This document shows positions 16,957 through 25,167 of a stretch of 64,000 bases of DNA, piece by piece. Numbering within the stretch: the stretch's first letter is position 1; the number at the start of each line of letters is the position of its first letter. The translations under genes were made by a program, and so were the position numbers. The DNA comes from UBA11606 sp964504305. GTDB taxonomy: Bacteria; Actinomycetota; Acidimicrobiia; Acidimicrobiales; Aldehydirespiratoraceae. The notes beneath the pieces are model-generated. The model made no database searches. It worked only from the letters and a program-made list of their open reading frames with translations, and was not told the origin of the DNA. The stretch is from assembly GCA_964504305.1 (NCBI GenBank), contig CAZDEB010000012.1, forward strand, positions 1-64,000. Reading direction: 5' to 3'.

Positions 16957-17730
16957 TTACTCGTTTACTTCGGCGAGCAGCGCGGCCCGTTGACGTTCGA
17001 GCCAACCCAACAGCACCGCCATGGCGCGGGGGTCGTGACGAAGGTGGTGGCCACCGCCCTGGATAACTCGCAGGTCGGCATGACCGTGGGCGTCGGCTAC
17101 GGCACGAGCGTCGAAGACCGGGACGGTCTCGTCGTCGCTGCCGTGCAGCACGAGAAGATCGCGAGAGCCGAATCGTTCAGCGGCGTTGGCCGCCCTAACC
17201 GCACGAATTCCTTCGGCCCACGTGTCGAAAGAGAGGGGAAAGTCGGGGTCGCGGATGATGCCCATCTCGCGGGCCAAAACCAACAGTTTGCGCGGGTTAC
17301 GGGCCCAGTCCTCGAAGTCGGCCGGAGCCCCGACGGCCGCAACTCCTCTAACCAACGGGTTCGTCGAAGCGGCTTCTACCGCCAAAGCGCCGCCCGTTCC
17401 GAAGCCCACGAGGTATATCGCGTCGACCGCGACCGACTCGCGGAGATATGCGATCGCCCCGTTCAAATCCCGCAACCACCCGGCCAAGGAAAAATCTCCC
17501 TCGGACTCGCCCACGCCGCGACTGGCAAATGCCAAAGCAGCCCAGCCCAACTCGGTGGCTACCCGGTCGGCGAGCTCGGGGAAACTGGCCGTGGAATTGA
17601 TGCCGCCACCGACCTCGGCGGGAAATCCGTGGGCGATTACCAAACCTGGCTGGGCGCGGGGATGAAGATCTACCGGCCGGCCGAGATGGGCCGCGAGCGC
17701 ACTTCCGTCAACATCGAAGCGGCGATCCAC
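16957..17730 (-). CDS. Alpha/beta hydrolase-fold protein lacking the nucleophile Ser
   Basis: A 257-residue alpha/beta hydrolase. GLVIAHGFPAEVGG carries the oxyanion HG, LAFASRGVGESEG follows, and the acid (LLVLHGSDDETVPV) and base (VIQGGGHHLRHDPRA) are present. The nucleophile elbow, however, reads LVGFGTGGALA, with Gly (codon GGA) where G-x-S-x-G expects Ser. The protein is therefore unlikely to be a classical serine hydrolase. It may be a non-catalytic binder or use another mechanism. The start is GTG at 17730. The gene is 14 bp from the small gene upstream and is probably cotranscribed with it. Confidence 0.75.
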   Translation of the reverse strand: MDRRFDVDGSALAAHLGRPVDLHPRAQPGLVIAHGFPAEVGGGINSTASFPELADRVATELGWAALAFASRGVGESEGDFSLAGWLRDLNGAIAYLRESVAVDAIYLVGFGTGGALAVEAASTNPLVRGVAAVGAPADFEDWARNPRKLLVLAREMGIIRDPDFPLSFDTWAEGIRAVRAANAAERFGSRDLLVLHGSDDETVPVFDARAVADAHGHADLRVIQGGGHHLRHDPRAMAVLLGWLERQRAALLAEVNE

Positions 17731-17744
17731 GAGCGACTCAGGCG

Positions 17745-17948
17745 TCAGATCTTGGCGAGCCGGTAGCCGCGGTTGCGGGCTTCGGCCAAAGTGTCAGGAC
17801 CGAAGGTTTGTCCAAATGACGTACCCGCCAACTCGAGGACGACACTCTCATCGGCAACGTCGTCGAGGTCGTAAACAGTTTGGGTGCGCTTGTCGCCCAA
17901 AAAGCGACGGTGTTCGAAGCGGCTCGGTCGTTGCATGGGCCAAACCAT
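17745..17948 (-). CDS. Conserved small actinobacterial protein, unknown
   Basis: A 67-residue protein with no recognised domain. It is highly charged and lacks a signal or transmembrane segment. Blocks such as RRFLGDKRTQTVYDLDD and TFGPDTLAEARNRGYRL look like a folded, conserved small protein. I chose ATG 17948 (MVWPMQRPS); ATG 17936 (MQRPS) is also possible. The longer frame upstream would run through the GC-rich hairpin at 17963-17992. It is followed after 14 bp by the alpha/beta hydrolase. Confidence 0.6.
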   Translation of the reverse strand: MVWPMQRPSRFEHRRFLGDKRTQTVYDLDDVADESVVLELAGTSFGQTFGPDTLAEARNRGYRLAKI

Positions 17949-17961
17949 AGCGCCATAACGC

Positions 17962-18165
17962 AGCAGCCCCGGGACCGAGGCCCCGGGGCTGCGCTTGATT
18001 TTTGCTGGACTCTCGGACCGCGGGCTTGCATGGTGCAAGCAACCAGGTGTGACTACGCCCGTCCGTGTTGATCCGAGGGTGGGTGGCTTGTATTCGCCAG
18101 GTTTCCAGCGGCTTGAGGCCTAGCGGCCAGCCACCTCCAAGGTCACAAATCGTTTACCAAACAGT
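17962..18165 (-). ncRNA. Candidate structured RNA in the 292-bp intergenic gap
   Basis: The gap 17949-18240 has no plausible gene but dense complementary segments. They are an 11-bp stem (17963-17973 with 17982-17992), a 7-bp hairpin (18024-18030 with 18034-18040), a 6-bp stem enclosing it (18012-18017 with 18072-18077), and a 7-bp stem (18082-18088 with 18129-18135) closing two inner hairpins as a three-way junction. The minus strand has a GAGAGAGGAGG purine run at its 5' side; the plus strand reads ACCACCTCCT there, an anti-Shine-Dalgarno-like run. The strand is not decidable, and minus is given because the neighbours lie on it. raiA-type RNA is an untested idea. Confidence 0.4.
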
Positions 18166-18240
18166 TGGACCACCTCCTCTCTCTTGGTACAACCAGTCAA
18201 CCACAAATCTGCACCTCAGCGCAGCCGGTTTCTGATTGCG

Positions 18241-18699
18241 TTATTGCGGAGGCGTGGCTTCGGTGCCCACCGCGCCGATCTTGGTGAGGTATTGCATTTG
18301 CAAATCGAGCACACAAACGATGTCGACGGGTTCGATTTCTTGGCCTCGGCGAGCTTCGGCAATGGAGCGGGCAACAACCGCATCGACCGCCGCCTCTTCG
18401 ACCGCGACGGCGCCCTCGTGAACAATGTCGGTGCCGCCGATCTCCTCGCCGTACCGCGATGCGACTCCGGCCTCGGTGAACCAGTCGAGGTGCCAGCCCA
18501 GAACTCGGCTGAGATCGTCGTAGCTGAGTCGGGCCGTGACTTCTTCCGGCAAGCGCTGAGCGATCCATTGCACCGCGGCCGGAAGTTCGTACACCGCCGG
18601 AGGACGTTCGGTGGCCAGTTGGCCTACCGAACGTCCGAGTGCGACAAAAGCAATCACCAGCACAACCAGCGCGCCGATGCCGAGAAAGACCCATCCCAT
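18241..18699 (-). CDS. Membrane-anchored hypothetical protein
   Basis: A 152-residue protein with one N-terminal helix (WVFLGIGALVVLVIAFVALG) and a soluble, acidic alpha-helical domain. That domain includes PAAVQWIAQRLPEEVTARLS, a LSRVLGWHLDWF segment and a late IEPVDIVCVLDLQMQYL segment. I do not recognise a family; similar anchored proteins occur widely in actinobacteria. ATG at 18699 is preceded by TAGACT (18706-18711) with a 6-nt gap, which suggests leaderless transcription. Confidence 0.65.
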   Translation of the reverse strand: MGWVFLGIGALVVLVIAFVALGRSVGQLATERPPAVYELPAAVQWIAQRLPEEVTARLSYDDLSRVLGWHLDWFTEAGVASRYGEEIGGTDIVHEGAVAVEEAAVDAVVARSIAEARRGQEIEPVDIVCVLDLQMQYLTKIGAVGTEATPPQ

Positions 18700-18741
18700 G
18701 AGCAAAGTCTATGGCAGTGGGACCGGGCCGACGGCTACGGC

Positions 18742-19863
18742 TCAGAGTCCGATGCGCTGAGCGAGCAACTCGCGGTGATAGGTGGGGTCACCAAACAGCA
18801 ACTCGGAGCTCTTGGCCCTCTTGAAGTAGAGGTGAGCGGGGTGTTCCCATGTGAAGCCGATACCACCGTGGATCTGGATGTTCTCGGCCGACGCGTGGAA
18901 GTACGCCTCGGAGCAGTAGCTCTTGGCCAACGACGCGACCTGGGGCAATTCGTCGTTCATTTCTGAAGCGCACCAACCGGCGTAGTACGCCGCCGACTTG
19001 GCCGATTCGACCTCGAGCAACATGTCGGCGCACTTGTGTTTGATGGCTTGGAACGAGCCGATCGGGCGGCCGAACTGGACACGAACCTTGGCGTATTCGA
19101 CCGACATGTCGAGGCACATCTGAGCGCCCCCAACCTGCTCGGCAGCCAGGGCCACCGCAGCTAGGTCGAGCACCGTTTGCATGGTGTCCCAACCGGCTCC
19201 ATCAGTGCCAATCAGCGTGGCTGGAGTGGACGAGAACTCGAGCTTGGCTTGCTTGCGGGTCTGGTCCATGGTCGACAGTGCAGTGCGCGATAGCCCGGCG
19301 GCATCGGCGTCGACGCTGAACAGCGATACGCCGGCGTCGCTACGAGCGGCCACCAAGATGAGGTTGGCTGACGCGCCGTCGAGCACGAAGCTCTTGGTGC
19401 CGGTGAGCGACCACCCGCCGTCGTTGGTGGCCTGCATCGTGATGCCGGCCTCGTCCCAACGGCCGCTTTCTTCGGTAAAGGCCAGAGCCGCCCGGGTTTC
19501 GCCGGCCGCGATGCCTGGGAGGTGAGCGTTCTTGGCGGCTTCGTCGCCACTTTGCAGCAACGCGTTGGCCGCCAGCACACAGGAGGAGAAGTACGGGGCG
19601 CACAACAGAGCGCGACCCATTTCTTCGAGCACAACAACTTGTTCGATGAACCCAAATCCTTGGCCCCCGTACTCTTCGGGGATGGCAAGGGCTTGGAGGC
19701 CCATCTGTTCGGCCATCTGGTTCCAAACCGCTTCGTCGTAGCCGTCGTCGGTTTCCATCTGCTCGCGCACGGCTGCTTCGGAGGACTTGTCGGCAAGGAA
19801 GCTGCGAACGAATTCGCGGAGCTGGTCCTGCTCTTCGGAGAATGCAAAGTTCATGCGAGGCAT
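18742..19863 (-). CDS. Acyl-CoA dehydrogenase
   Basis: A flavin-dependent acyl-CoA dehydrogenase of about 373 residues. It starts MPRMNFAFSEEQDQLREFVR. LAFTEESGRWDEAG is the flavin-contact loop, GTKSFVLDGASAN follows, and the C-terminal domain has VRVQFGRPIGSFQAIKHKCAD and IQIHGGIGFTWEHPAHLYFK. The usual CoA-dehydrogenase Glu cannot be assigned with certainty. The start is ATG at 19863 or ATG at 19854. It stands alone on the minus strand and is divergent from vapBC. Acyl-chain specificity is unknown. Confidence 0.88.
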   Translation of the reverse strand: MPRMNFAFSEEQDQLREFVRSFLADKSSEAAVREQMETDDGYDEAVWNQMAEQMGLQALAIPEEYGGQGFGFIEQVVVLEEMGRALLCAPYFSSCVLAANALLQSGDEAAKNAHLPGIAAGETRAALAFTEESGRWDEAGITMQATNDGGWSLTGTKSFVLDGASANLILVAARSDAGVSLFSVDADAAGLSRTALSTMDQTRKQAKLEFSSTPATLIGTDGAGWDTMQTVLDLAAVALAAEQVGGAQMCLDMSVEYAKVRVQFGRPIGSFQAIKHKCADMLLEVESAKSAAYYAGWCASEMNDELPQVASLAKSYCSEAYFHASAENIQIHGGIGFTWEHPAHLYFKRAKSSELLFGDPTYHRELLAQRIGL

Positions 19864-19899
19864 CGTAGGGACCAAGAATCAGCCCTCCAAATCGCGATG

Positions 19900-19917
19900 T
19901 GTACGGTGGTGTACACT
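19900..19917 (+). promoter_or_regulatory. vapBC promoter with operator palindrome
   Basis: TGTAC (19900-19904) and GTACA (19911-19915) form an inverted repeat with a 6-nt spacer. TACACT (19912-19917) fits an actinobacterial -10 box and lies 6 nt before the antitoxin ATG, so the mRNA is probably leaderless. Overlap of palindrome and -10 box fits autorepression by the VapB-VapC complex. Confidence 0.55.
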
Positions 19918-19923
19918 CTCGCT

Positions 19924-20229
19924 ATGAATGGACCTGTCACCCACCTCGGGATCCGCGATCTCCGAGCCGATCTGGCTACTCATGTGCGACGAGCCGAGGC
20001 CGGCGATCGAGTCATCCTCACTGTCGACGGCCGTCCCGCTGCTCAACTCGCGCCGATTTCGCCGGCCGGGCGGCCCGACCTCGACGACCTCGCAGCCGCG
20101 GGACTCATTCGCCTTGCGTTACGCCCCGACCATCCCCAATCTCCGACCGACCTGCCCCTTCTTCCGATCGATGTCAACGCCGACCAAGCGCTGGCCGAAC
20201 TCCGGGGCGACCCACCGCGACGTCGATGA
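19924..20229 (+). CDS. vapB: Phd/YefM-type antitoxin
   Basis: A 101-residue antitoxin. The N-terminal half (HLGIRDLRADLATHVRRAEAG, DRVILTVDGRPAAQLAPI) is the Phd/YefM DNA-binding and dimerisation fold. The acidic, proline-rich C-terminal half would wrap the toxin active site. ATG at 19924 follows a TACACT box by 6 nt. It overlaps the toxin gene through ATGA, so synthesis is coupled. Confidence 0.85.
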   Translation: MNGPVTHLGIRDLRADLATHVRRAEAGDRVILTVDGRPAAQLAPISPAGRPDLDDLAAAGLIRLALRPDHPQSPTDLPLLPIDVNADQALAELRGDPPRRR

Positions 20230-20639
20230 TCCTCGCTCTCGATCCCAGCGCCCTTGTGCAGCGTTACACCGGCGGCCCGCACTCGGCGGCGGTCAACGCG
20301 GCCATGGCCGAGGCCGAAACTTGGGCGATCTGCGATCTAGCACGCGCCGAATTGCTGATGGCGTTGCATCGGCTGGCTCCCAATCCTCGCACGGCCGCCG
20401 AGTTCACCGCAGCGGCGCGCTCCGACATCGACGCAATGGTGGTGGTTCCAGTCGACAGTCGCGGCCTGGCGCGGGCCGTCGAACTGGGCACGCTTTACGG
20501 CCTGCGTACCGTCGACGCGGTGCATCTCGCGGCGCTCGATCGCCTACCTCGTCCGGTCGCGTTGGCAACTCTCGATGCCCGCCAGATCCCCGCCGCGGTT
20601 GCGCTCGACATGGAACTGGTCACACCGGTTATCACCTAA
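20226..20639 (+). CDS. vapC: PIN-domain ribonuclease toxin VapC
   Basis: A 137-residue PIN domain that would cleave specific RNAs when freed from its antitoxin. The acidic metal site is present: LALDPSALVQRY (Asp6), CDLARAELLMAL (Glu), YGLRTVDAVHLAA (Asp) and a late ATLDARQ. Complete motifs and an intact antitoxin partner suggest an active module. The RNA target is unknown. Confidence 0.88.
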   Translation: MILALDPSALVQRYTGGPHSAAVNAAMAEAETWAICDLARAELLMALHRLAPNPRTAAEFTAAARSDIDAMVVVPVDSRGLARAVELGTLYGLRTVDAVHLAALDRLPRPVALATLDARQIPAAVALDMELVTPVIT

Positions 20640-20677
20640 CCGGACCTTCGGCGCAGAAGTCGCGGCAGACTCTCGGG

Positions 20678-21058
20678 GTGACGACTGCGCTCCCCGCCGA
20701 CCAGCGGCCATTCGACGACACCCCGATCCACACCGTGGACCTGCCACCAACCCCCGTTCGAGACCGCAACATCTCCGCCGAGGCGTGGATCGAAGCCCCT
20801 CCCAAACTTCTTCGTGCGGGTGACGACATCGGCGGCCCCCGCATTGCCTACAAGCGGCGACTGGGTCCCTGGCTTTTGTGGCGCGCCGGCCCGGCACGAG
20901 GAGCCGACGCCCGCTACGTCGCCATTCACTGCGATGATCTAGCCCGAATCGAAACGTTTCGTCTCTTTTCCGACGGCACGGGCGACGGACTTGGTCCGTC
21001 CGGCGAACGCCACGCCCGCTTCCGGGCGTGGAAGCAGGATCTGCACTCCACTGCGTGA
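20678..21058 (+). CDS. Hypothetical protein
   Basis: A 126-residue protein between vapC and the amidase, start GTG 20678. Proline-rich at its N-terminus, it then has IAYKRRLGPWLLWRAGPARG, a short DARYVAIHCDD strand and a charged end. There is no signal peptide or obvious catalytic motif. The frame is open far upstream through vapBC, so only the part after vapC is taken as real. I do not recognise a family. Confidence 0.5.
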   Translation: MTTALPADQRPFDDTPIHTVDLPPTPVRDRNISAEAWIEAPPKLLRAGDDIGGPRIAYKRRLGPWLLWRAGPARGADARYVAIHCDDLARIETFRLFSDGTGDGLGPSGERHARFRAWKQDLHSTA

Positions 21059-21076
21059 CCCGACTACGGTCCAGCC

Positions 21077-22477
21077 ATGACCGACACCCCCTGGACCGGA
21101 GACACTGTCAGCCTCGTTGAGGCCTTTCGATCTGGAGAGCGCTCACCGCTCGAAGAACTCGAAGCCACCCTCGCCGCGGTCGAGACCAGCGAACTCAACG
21201 CGGTTTGCCACATCGACGCCGACGCGGCGCGAACAGCCGCCTCCAACGCCGACATCAACCTGCCCTTTGGCGGTGTTCCGCTAGCAGTGAAGGAGTTGCT
21301 GGCGGTCGCCGGTTGGCCCGCGACCCAAGCATCGGTCGCGCTGGCCGACAAAGTCTTCGCGAGCGACTCGGTTTCGGTAGAACGGCTGAGGGCCGCCGGA
21401 GCGGTCGCCGCGGTCCAGACGACGTCGAGCGAGTTCGGCGGCACGAACCAGACGTTCACCAAACTTCACGGCGCCACCCGTAACCCGTGGAACCTCGATC
21501 GCACCCCCGGAGGTAGTTCGGGCGGATCGGCGGCGGGGGTGGCCGGCGGACTGTTTGCGCTTGCGACCGGAAGCGACGGAGGCGGCTCGATTCGCATCCC
21601 GGCCGGTTTCTGCGGCTTGGTCGGACTCAAGTCGACGTTTGGCCGCATCCCGCGTGGACCGGGGATCATCCTCGGCAACGCCACCTCGGTCGAGGGAACC
21701 GTATGTCGCAGCGTGAGGGATTCGGCGCGCTATCTGGATGTCACCAACGGCTTCGATCTGCGAGACCCCAAGTCGCTGGCTCGCGTAGAAGGTTACGAAG
21801 CGGGCCTCGGTACCCACGCGGACGAGGTCCGTTCGCGGCGAGTGGCGATCGTTGCTGATCTTGGTTGCGCCACCGTTGGAGCCGAAACCGAAGAGCTCGT
21901 TGTCGCGGCGGCCCAAGAGTTGGTGGCCGCGGCAGGCATGCAACAAGTCGAGATAGACCTTCACCTGCCTCGCATCATGGGCACTTGGGGGCTCACCGGC
22001 TCGATCGGACTGCGCCGTTCCCTCGGCGACCGTTGGCCCGACTGCGCCGACGACCTCACCAGCATTGCCCGCGCCGGCCACCAGGCGTCTGAGAAACATC
22101 TCAACATCGACACGATGGCGACCGCTGAGAGCCGCCGGGTCGATCTCAACCTGGCCATGGCGGCCATGTTCGGCGAAGCCGACATCATCATCACCGCGAC
22201 CAACCCGGCCACCGCGTTCTCCGCCGACGGCCGCCTGCCCGACACCTTCGAAGGACGCGACGCTCGTAGCACCAACAACGGCGCCCTGACCGCGCCGGCC
22301 AACATCTTCGGCAACCCGGCCATCTCGTTGCCAGCCGGCCAGGCCAGCGACGGCCTCCCCGTCGGCATGCAAGTTATGGCGCCGCACCACCGCGAAGATC
22401 TCCTTCTCGAACTCGGCCTCATCTGGGAACGCACCCGCCCCTGGCCGCTCACCGCAGCTAGCAGCCACGAAAGCTGA
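21077..22477 (+). CDS. Amidase-signature hydrolase
   Basis: A 466-residue amidase-signature enzyme with an intact Ser-cisSer-Lys triad: Lys in GVPLAVKELLAVAG, cis-Ser in PGGSSGGSAAGVAGG, and nucleophile Ser in GSDGGGSIRIPAGFCG. It should hydrolyse small amides; the substrate is unknown. It is not linked to gatB or gatC, so a GatA role is unlikely. ATG at 21077 follows TACGGT (21065-21070) by 6 nt, which suggests a leaderless mRNA. Confidence 0.88.
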   Translation: MTDTPWTGDTVSLVEAFRSGERSPLEELEATLAAVETSELNAVCHIDADAARTAASNADINLPFGGVPLAVKELLAVAGWPATQASVALADKVFASDSVSVERLRAAGAVAAVQTTSSEFGGTNQTFTKLHGATRNPWNLDRTPGGSSGGSAAGVAGGLFALATGSDGGGSIRIPAGFCGLVGLKSTFGRIPRGPGIILGNATSVEGTVCRSVRDSARYLDVTNGFDLRDPKSLARVEGYEAGLGTHADEVRSRRVAIVADLGCATVGAETEELVVAAAQELVAAAGMQQVEIDLHLPRIMGTWGLTGSIGLRRSLGDRWPDCADDLTSIARAGHQASEKHLNIDTMATAESRRVDLNLAMAAMFGEADIIITATNPATAFSADGRLPDTFEGRDARSTNNGALTAPANIFGNPAISLPAGQASDGLPVGMQVMAPHHREDLLLELGLIWERTRPWPLTAASSHES

Positions 22478-22545
22478 CCTTGACGCTCTGGAGACCAGCG
22501 CTGCTTGCCGGGGTGGTCCGCTCCAGTGTGTGAAACGATGGTTGC

Positions 22546-23058
22546 ATGGTTGAAGATCTGGAGGATCCGCGGCGAGAAGATCCGGCGTTCGTTCTGTCCG
22601 AGCGGGCGATGCTGGAAGGCTGGCTCGAGTATCACCGCACGACTCTGCTGCTGAAGTGCGAGGGCCTTGACGACACGGCGCGCAAGGCTCGCCCGGTTGC
22701 TACTTCGAAGCTGTCGCTGCACGGACTTGTCCGTCATATGGCCGAAGTAGAGCGGAACTGGTTCAGACGAGTCCTTGGAGGCGAGTCTGATTCACCGCCC
22801 ATATACGGCGAAGGGCACGACAGCGAATTGGTACCCCTGGACACGGCGGTTTGGCAAACCGACCTCGATATCTGGCAGGCCGAGTGCGAGGCCAGCCGCC
22901 GCGCCGCGTCTGTGCGAGAACTCGACGACACTGGTCTGCGCCGCGGCGAACCCTGTTCGCTGCGATGGATCTACGTGCACATGATCGAGGAGTACGCCCG
23001 CCACAACGGTCACGCCGACTTGATCCGCGAAATGGCTGACGGTCGCGTCGGCTGCTGA
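22546..23058 (+). CDS. DinB-superfamily (DUF664) protein
   Basis: A 170-residue four-helix DinB/DUF664 protein. The metal-site histidines fit SLHGLVRHMAEVERNWF (first pair) and YVHMIEEYARHNGHADLIRE (third). Actinobacterial members include mycothiol- or bacillithiol-dependent transferases. A thiol-transfer role is plausible but not shown. It is monocistronic, ahead of the sufC1 operon. Confidence 0.82.
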   Translation: MVEDLEDPRREDPAFVLSERAMLEGWLEYHRTTLLLKCEGLDDTARKARPVATSKLSLHGLVRHMAEVERNWFRRVLGGESDSPPIYGEGHDSELVPLDTAVWQTDLDIWQAECEASRRAASVRELDDTGLRRGEPCSLRWIYVHMIEEYARHNGHADLIREMADGRVGC

Positions 23059-23159
23059 GAACCGCGCTCGTCGCATCGGGCCACCATCCTCGAGTCGAGC
23101 CGACAGGTTCGGGGCTTTGATTTACCCTACGCGGGCAGTGTTAATCCAAAACACGGCCG

Positions 23160-23165
23160 TAGACT
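23160..23165 (+). promoter_or_regulatory. Putative leaderless -10 box of sufC1 operon
   Basis: TAGACT lies 7 nt before the sufC1 ATG (23173), with no Shine-Dalgarno between. The same spacing of a TANNNT box is seen before at least seven other genes in the window. Confidence 0.4.
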
Positions 23166-23172
23166 TTCTGCC

Positions 23173-23925
23173 ATGTCCGCTCCGCTGTTCGAGATAAAAG
23201 GCCTCCACGCCGCCACTGCCGAGGGAGAAATCGAGATCCTGAAGGGTGTCGATCTCACAGTGGGGGCCGGCGAAGTCCATGCCCTGATGGGACCCAACGG
23301 CTCGGGCAAATCAACGCTCGCCAACGTGCTTCTCGGCAGTCCCGAATACGAAGTCACCGCCGGCAGCATCTCGTTCAAGGGCGAAGACATCACCGAATGG
23401 CCCGCCGATGTCCGCGGCAAGGCCGGCATGTTCCTGGCCTTTCAGTACCCCCAGGAAATCCCGGGGGTTTCGGTGATCAACTTCTTACGCCAAGCCCTCT
23501 CGGCGCGCAAGGGAATCGACCTCTCAGTGCTCGAACTTCGCCTCTCCATCATGGAGTGGATGGAACGCCTCGAGATGGACCCGACGTTCGCCGACCGTTA
23601 CCTCAACGAAGGTTTTTCTGGCGGCGAGAAGAAACGCAACGAGATCCTGCAGATGGCCATTCTCGAACCAGAGATGGCCGTCCTCGACGAAACCGACTCG
23701 GGCCTCGACATCGACGCTCTGCGTGTCGTCGCCACTGGCGTCCAAGAGGTTCGCCTGGATCGCTCCGAACTCGGCGTGCTCGCCATCACCCATTACCAGC
23801 GGTTGTTGACCGAACTCAAGCCCGACCGAGTGCACGTTTTGATCGATGGTCAAGTGGTCGAGTCCGGCGGACCCGAGCTCTCCGAACGTCTCGAGCGCGA
23901 AGGTTACGAGCGGTTCGGGATTTGA
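23173..23925 (+). CDS. sufC: SufC ATPase, first copy
   Basis: A 250-residue cytosolic ABC-type ATPase that powers SufB-SufD in Fe-S cluster assembly. Walker A is ALMGPNGSGKSTLANVL, the signature is FSGGEKKRNEILQM, and Walker B is MAVLDETDSGLDID, with switch His in LAITHYQRLL. It heads an operon with sufS (2-nt gap) and sufU. A second, diverged SufC lies at 29400-30188 with sufB and sufD, so which copy serves the SufBCD complex is open. Confidence 0.93.
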   Translation: MSAPLFEIKGLHAATAEGEIEILKGVDLTVGAGEVHALMGPNGSGKSTLANVLLGSPEYEVTAGSISFKGEDITEWPADVRGKAGMFLAFQYPQEIPGVSVINFLRQALSARKGIDLSVLELRLSIMEWMERLEMDPTFADRYLNEGFSGGEKKRNEILQMAILEPEMAVLDETDSGLDIDALRVVATGVQEVRLDRSELGVLAITHYQRLLTELKPDRVHVLIDGQVVESGGPELSERLEREGYERFGI

Positions 23926-23927
23926 CC

Positions 23928-25157
23928 ATGACGTTGCCCGCCGACATCAAAAGCGACTTCCCGCTGCTGCGACAGACCGTGCACGGCAAACCCCTGATCT
24001 ATCTCGACTCGGGCAACACATCTCAAAAGCCACAGGCGGTCATCGACGCCATGTCGGCTTACTACGAAACCACCAACGCCAACGTTCACCGTGGTTCCTA
24101 CGACCTGGCCGTCCGAGCCACCGCGGCTATCGAAGACGCTCGCGCCAAAGTCGCCACCTTCATCAACGCGGCCGCCAGCAACGAAGTGGTCTTCACCAAG
24201 AATGCCACCGAGTCCATGAACCTGCTGGCCCGTTCGTGGGGCGGCGCCAATCTTGGACCGGGCGACGCCGTCGTCATCTCCGAAATGGAGCACCACGCCA
24301 ACATCGTCCCATGGCACATGCTGGCGGCCGAAAAGGGATTCGAGCTGCGCTGGATTCCCGTCGGCGATGACGGCCACCTCGACCTCACAACCCTCGACCA
24401 ACTCCTCGATGGCGCCAAGCTGCTGAGCGTCACCGCCATGTCCAACGTGCTTGGCACAATCAACCTGATCGGTCGCCTCGCCGAAGCCGCCCATGCTCAC
24501 GGCGCGCTCATCGCCGTCGATGCCAGCCAGTACGTACCCCACGTCGCCACCGACGTCCAGGCCCTGGGAGCCGATTTCTTGGTCTTCACCGGCCACAAGA
24601 TGCTCGGACCAATGGGCATCGGTGTGCTTTGGGCCAAGGCCGAACTGCTCGACGCCATGCCTCCATTTCTCGGGGGCGGAGAAATGATTCTCAACGTCAC
24701 CAAAGAGGGTTTCACCACCAACGACATCCCCTGGAAATTCGAGGCCGGTACACCAATGGTCGCCGAGGCCGCCGGGCTCGGCGCCGCCATCGACTACCTC
24801 ACCACGCTCGGGATGGACAACGTGCGCCGCCACGAAGTCGAACTCACCGCCTACGCCCTTCGCACCCTCAACGATCGTTACGGTGACAAGATCACCATCC
24901 ACGGCCCGTCCGAACCGGCCGAGCGCGGCGGTGTCCTGTCGTTTGTTTACGACAACGTGCATCCCCACGATGTGGCCCAAGTGCTCGACCAAGCCGGCAT
25001 CTGCGTCCGGGCCGGCCACCACTGCGCCAAGCCGCTGCTCACCAGGCTCGGCGTGCCCGCTACCAGTCGGGCCTCGCTCTACGTCTACAACGACGAATCC
25101 GACATTGATGCGCTTGGCGATGCTCTCGAAGCAAGCAGCGACATCTTCAGCTTCTAG
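23928..25157 (+). CDS. sufS: SufS cysteine desulfurase
   Basis: A 409-residue PLP enzyme that removes sulfur from cysteine as a persulfide for Fe-S assembly. YLDSGNTSQKPQAVIDAM opens the fold, and SEMEHHANIVPWHML lies on the PLP face. The PLP Lys is in FTGHKMLGPMGIG, and the persulfide Cys is in VRAGHHCAKPLLTRLG. The start is ATG 23928, two bases after the sufC1 stop. The pairing with SufU (not SufE) downstream fits the Gram-positive SufS-SufU system. Confidence 0.95.
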   Translation: MTLPADIKSDFPLLRQTVHGKPLIYLDSGNTSQKPQAVIDAMSAYYETTNANVHRGSYDLAVRATAAIEDARAKVATFINAAASNEVVFTKNATESMNLLARSWGGANLGPGDAVVISEMEHHANIVPWHMLAAEKGFELRWIPVGDDGHLDLTTLDQLLDGAKLLSVTAMSNVLGTINLIGRLAEAAHAHGALIAVDASQYVPHVATDVQALGADFLVFTGHKMLGPMGIGVLWAKAELLDAMPPFLGGGEMILNVTKEGFTTNDIPWKFEAGTPMVAEAAGLGAAIDYLTTLGMDNVRRHEVELTAYALRTLNDRYGDKITIHGPSEPAERGGVLSFVYDNVHPHDVAQVLDQAGICVRAGHHCAKPLLTRLGVPATSRASLYVYNDESDIDALGDALEASSDIFSF

Positions 25158-25167
25158 GATCTCGACC

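Noticed and set aside
17963..17992. Rho-independent terminator for the minus-strand gene upstream
   Set aside because: The GC stem is perfect but no T-run follows it on the minus strand, and it lies only 14 bp before a start codon. It is listed instead as part of the structured-RNA candidate.
18150..18180. tmRNA, 6S or SRP RNA in the 17.9-18.2 kb gap
   Set aside because: I could not find the tRNA-like ends of tmRNA, the conserved SRP GGAA/GNAR tetraloop region, or a long central-bulge helix of 6S. The segment remains unassigned.
21281..22468. 395-codon minus-strand ORF over the amidase gene
   Set aside because: The plus strand carries an intact amidase triad. The antisense product is low-complexity, Arg/Gly-rich, with no motif.
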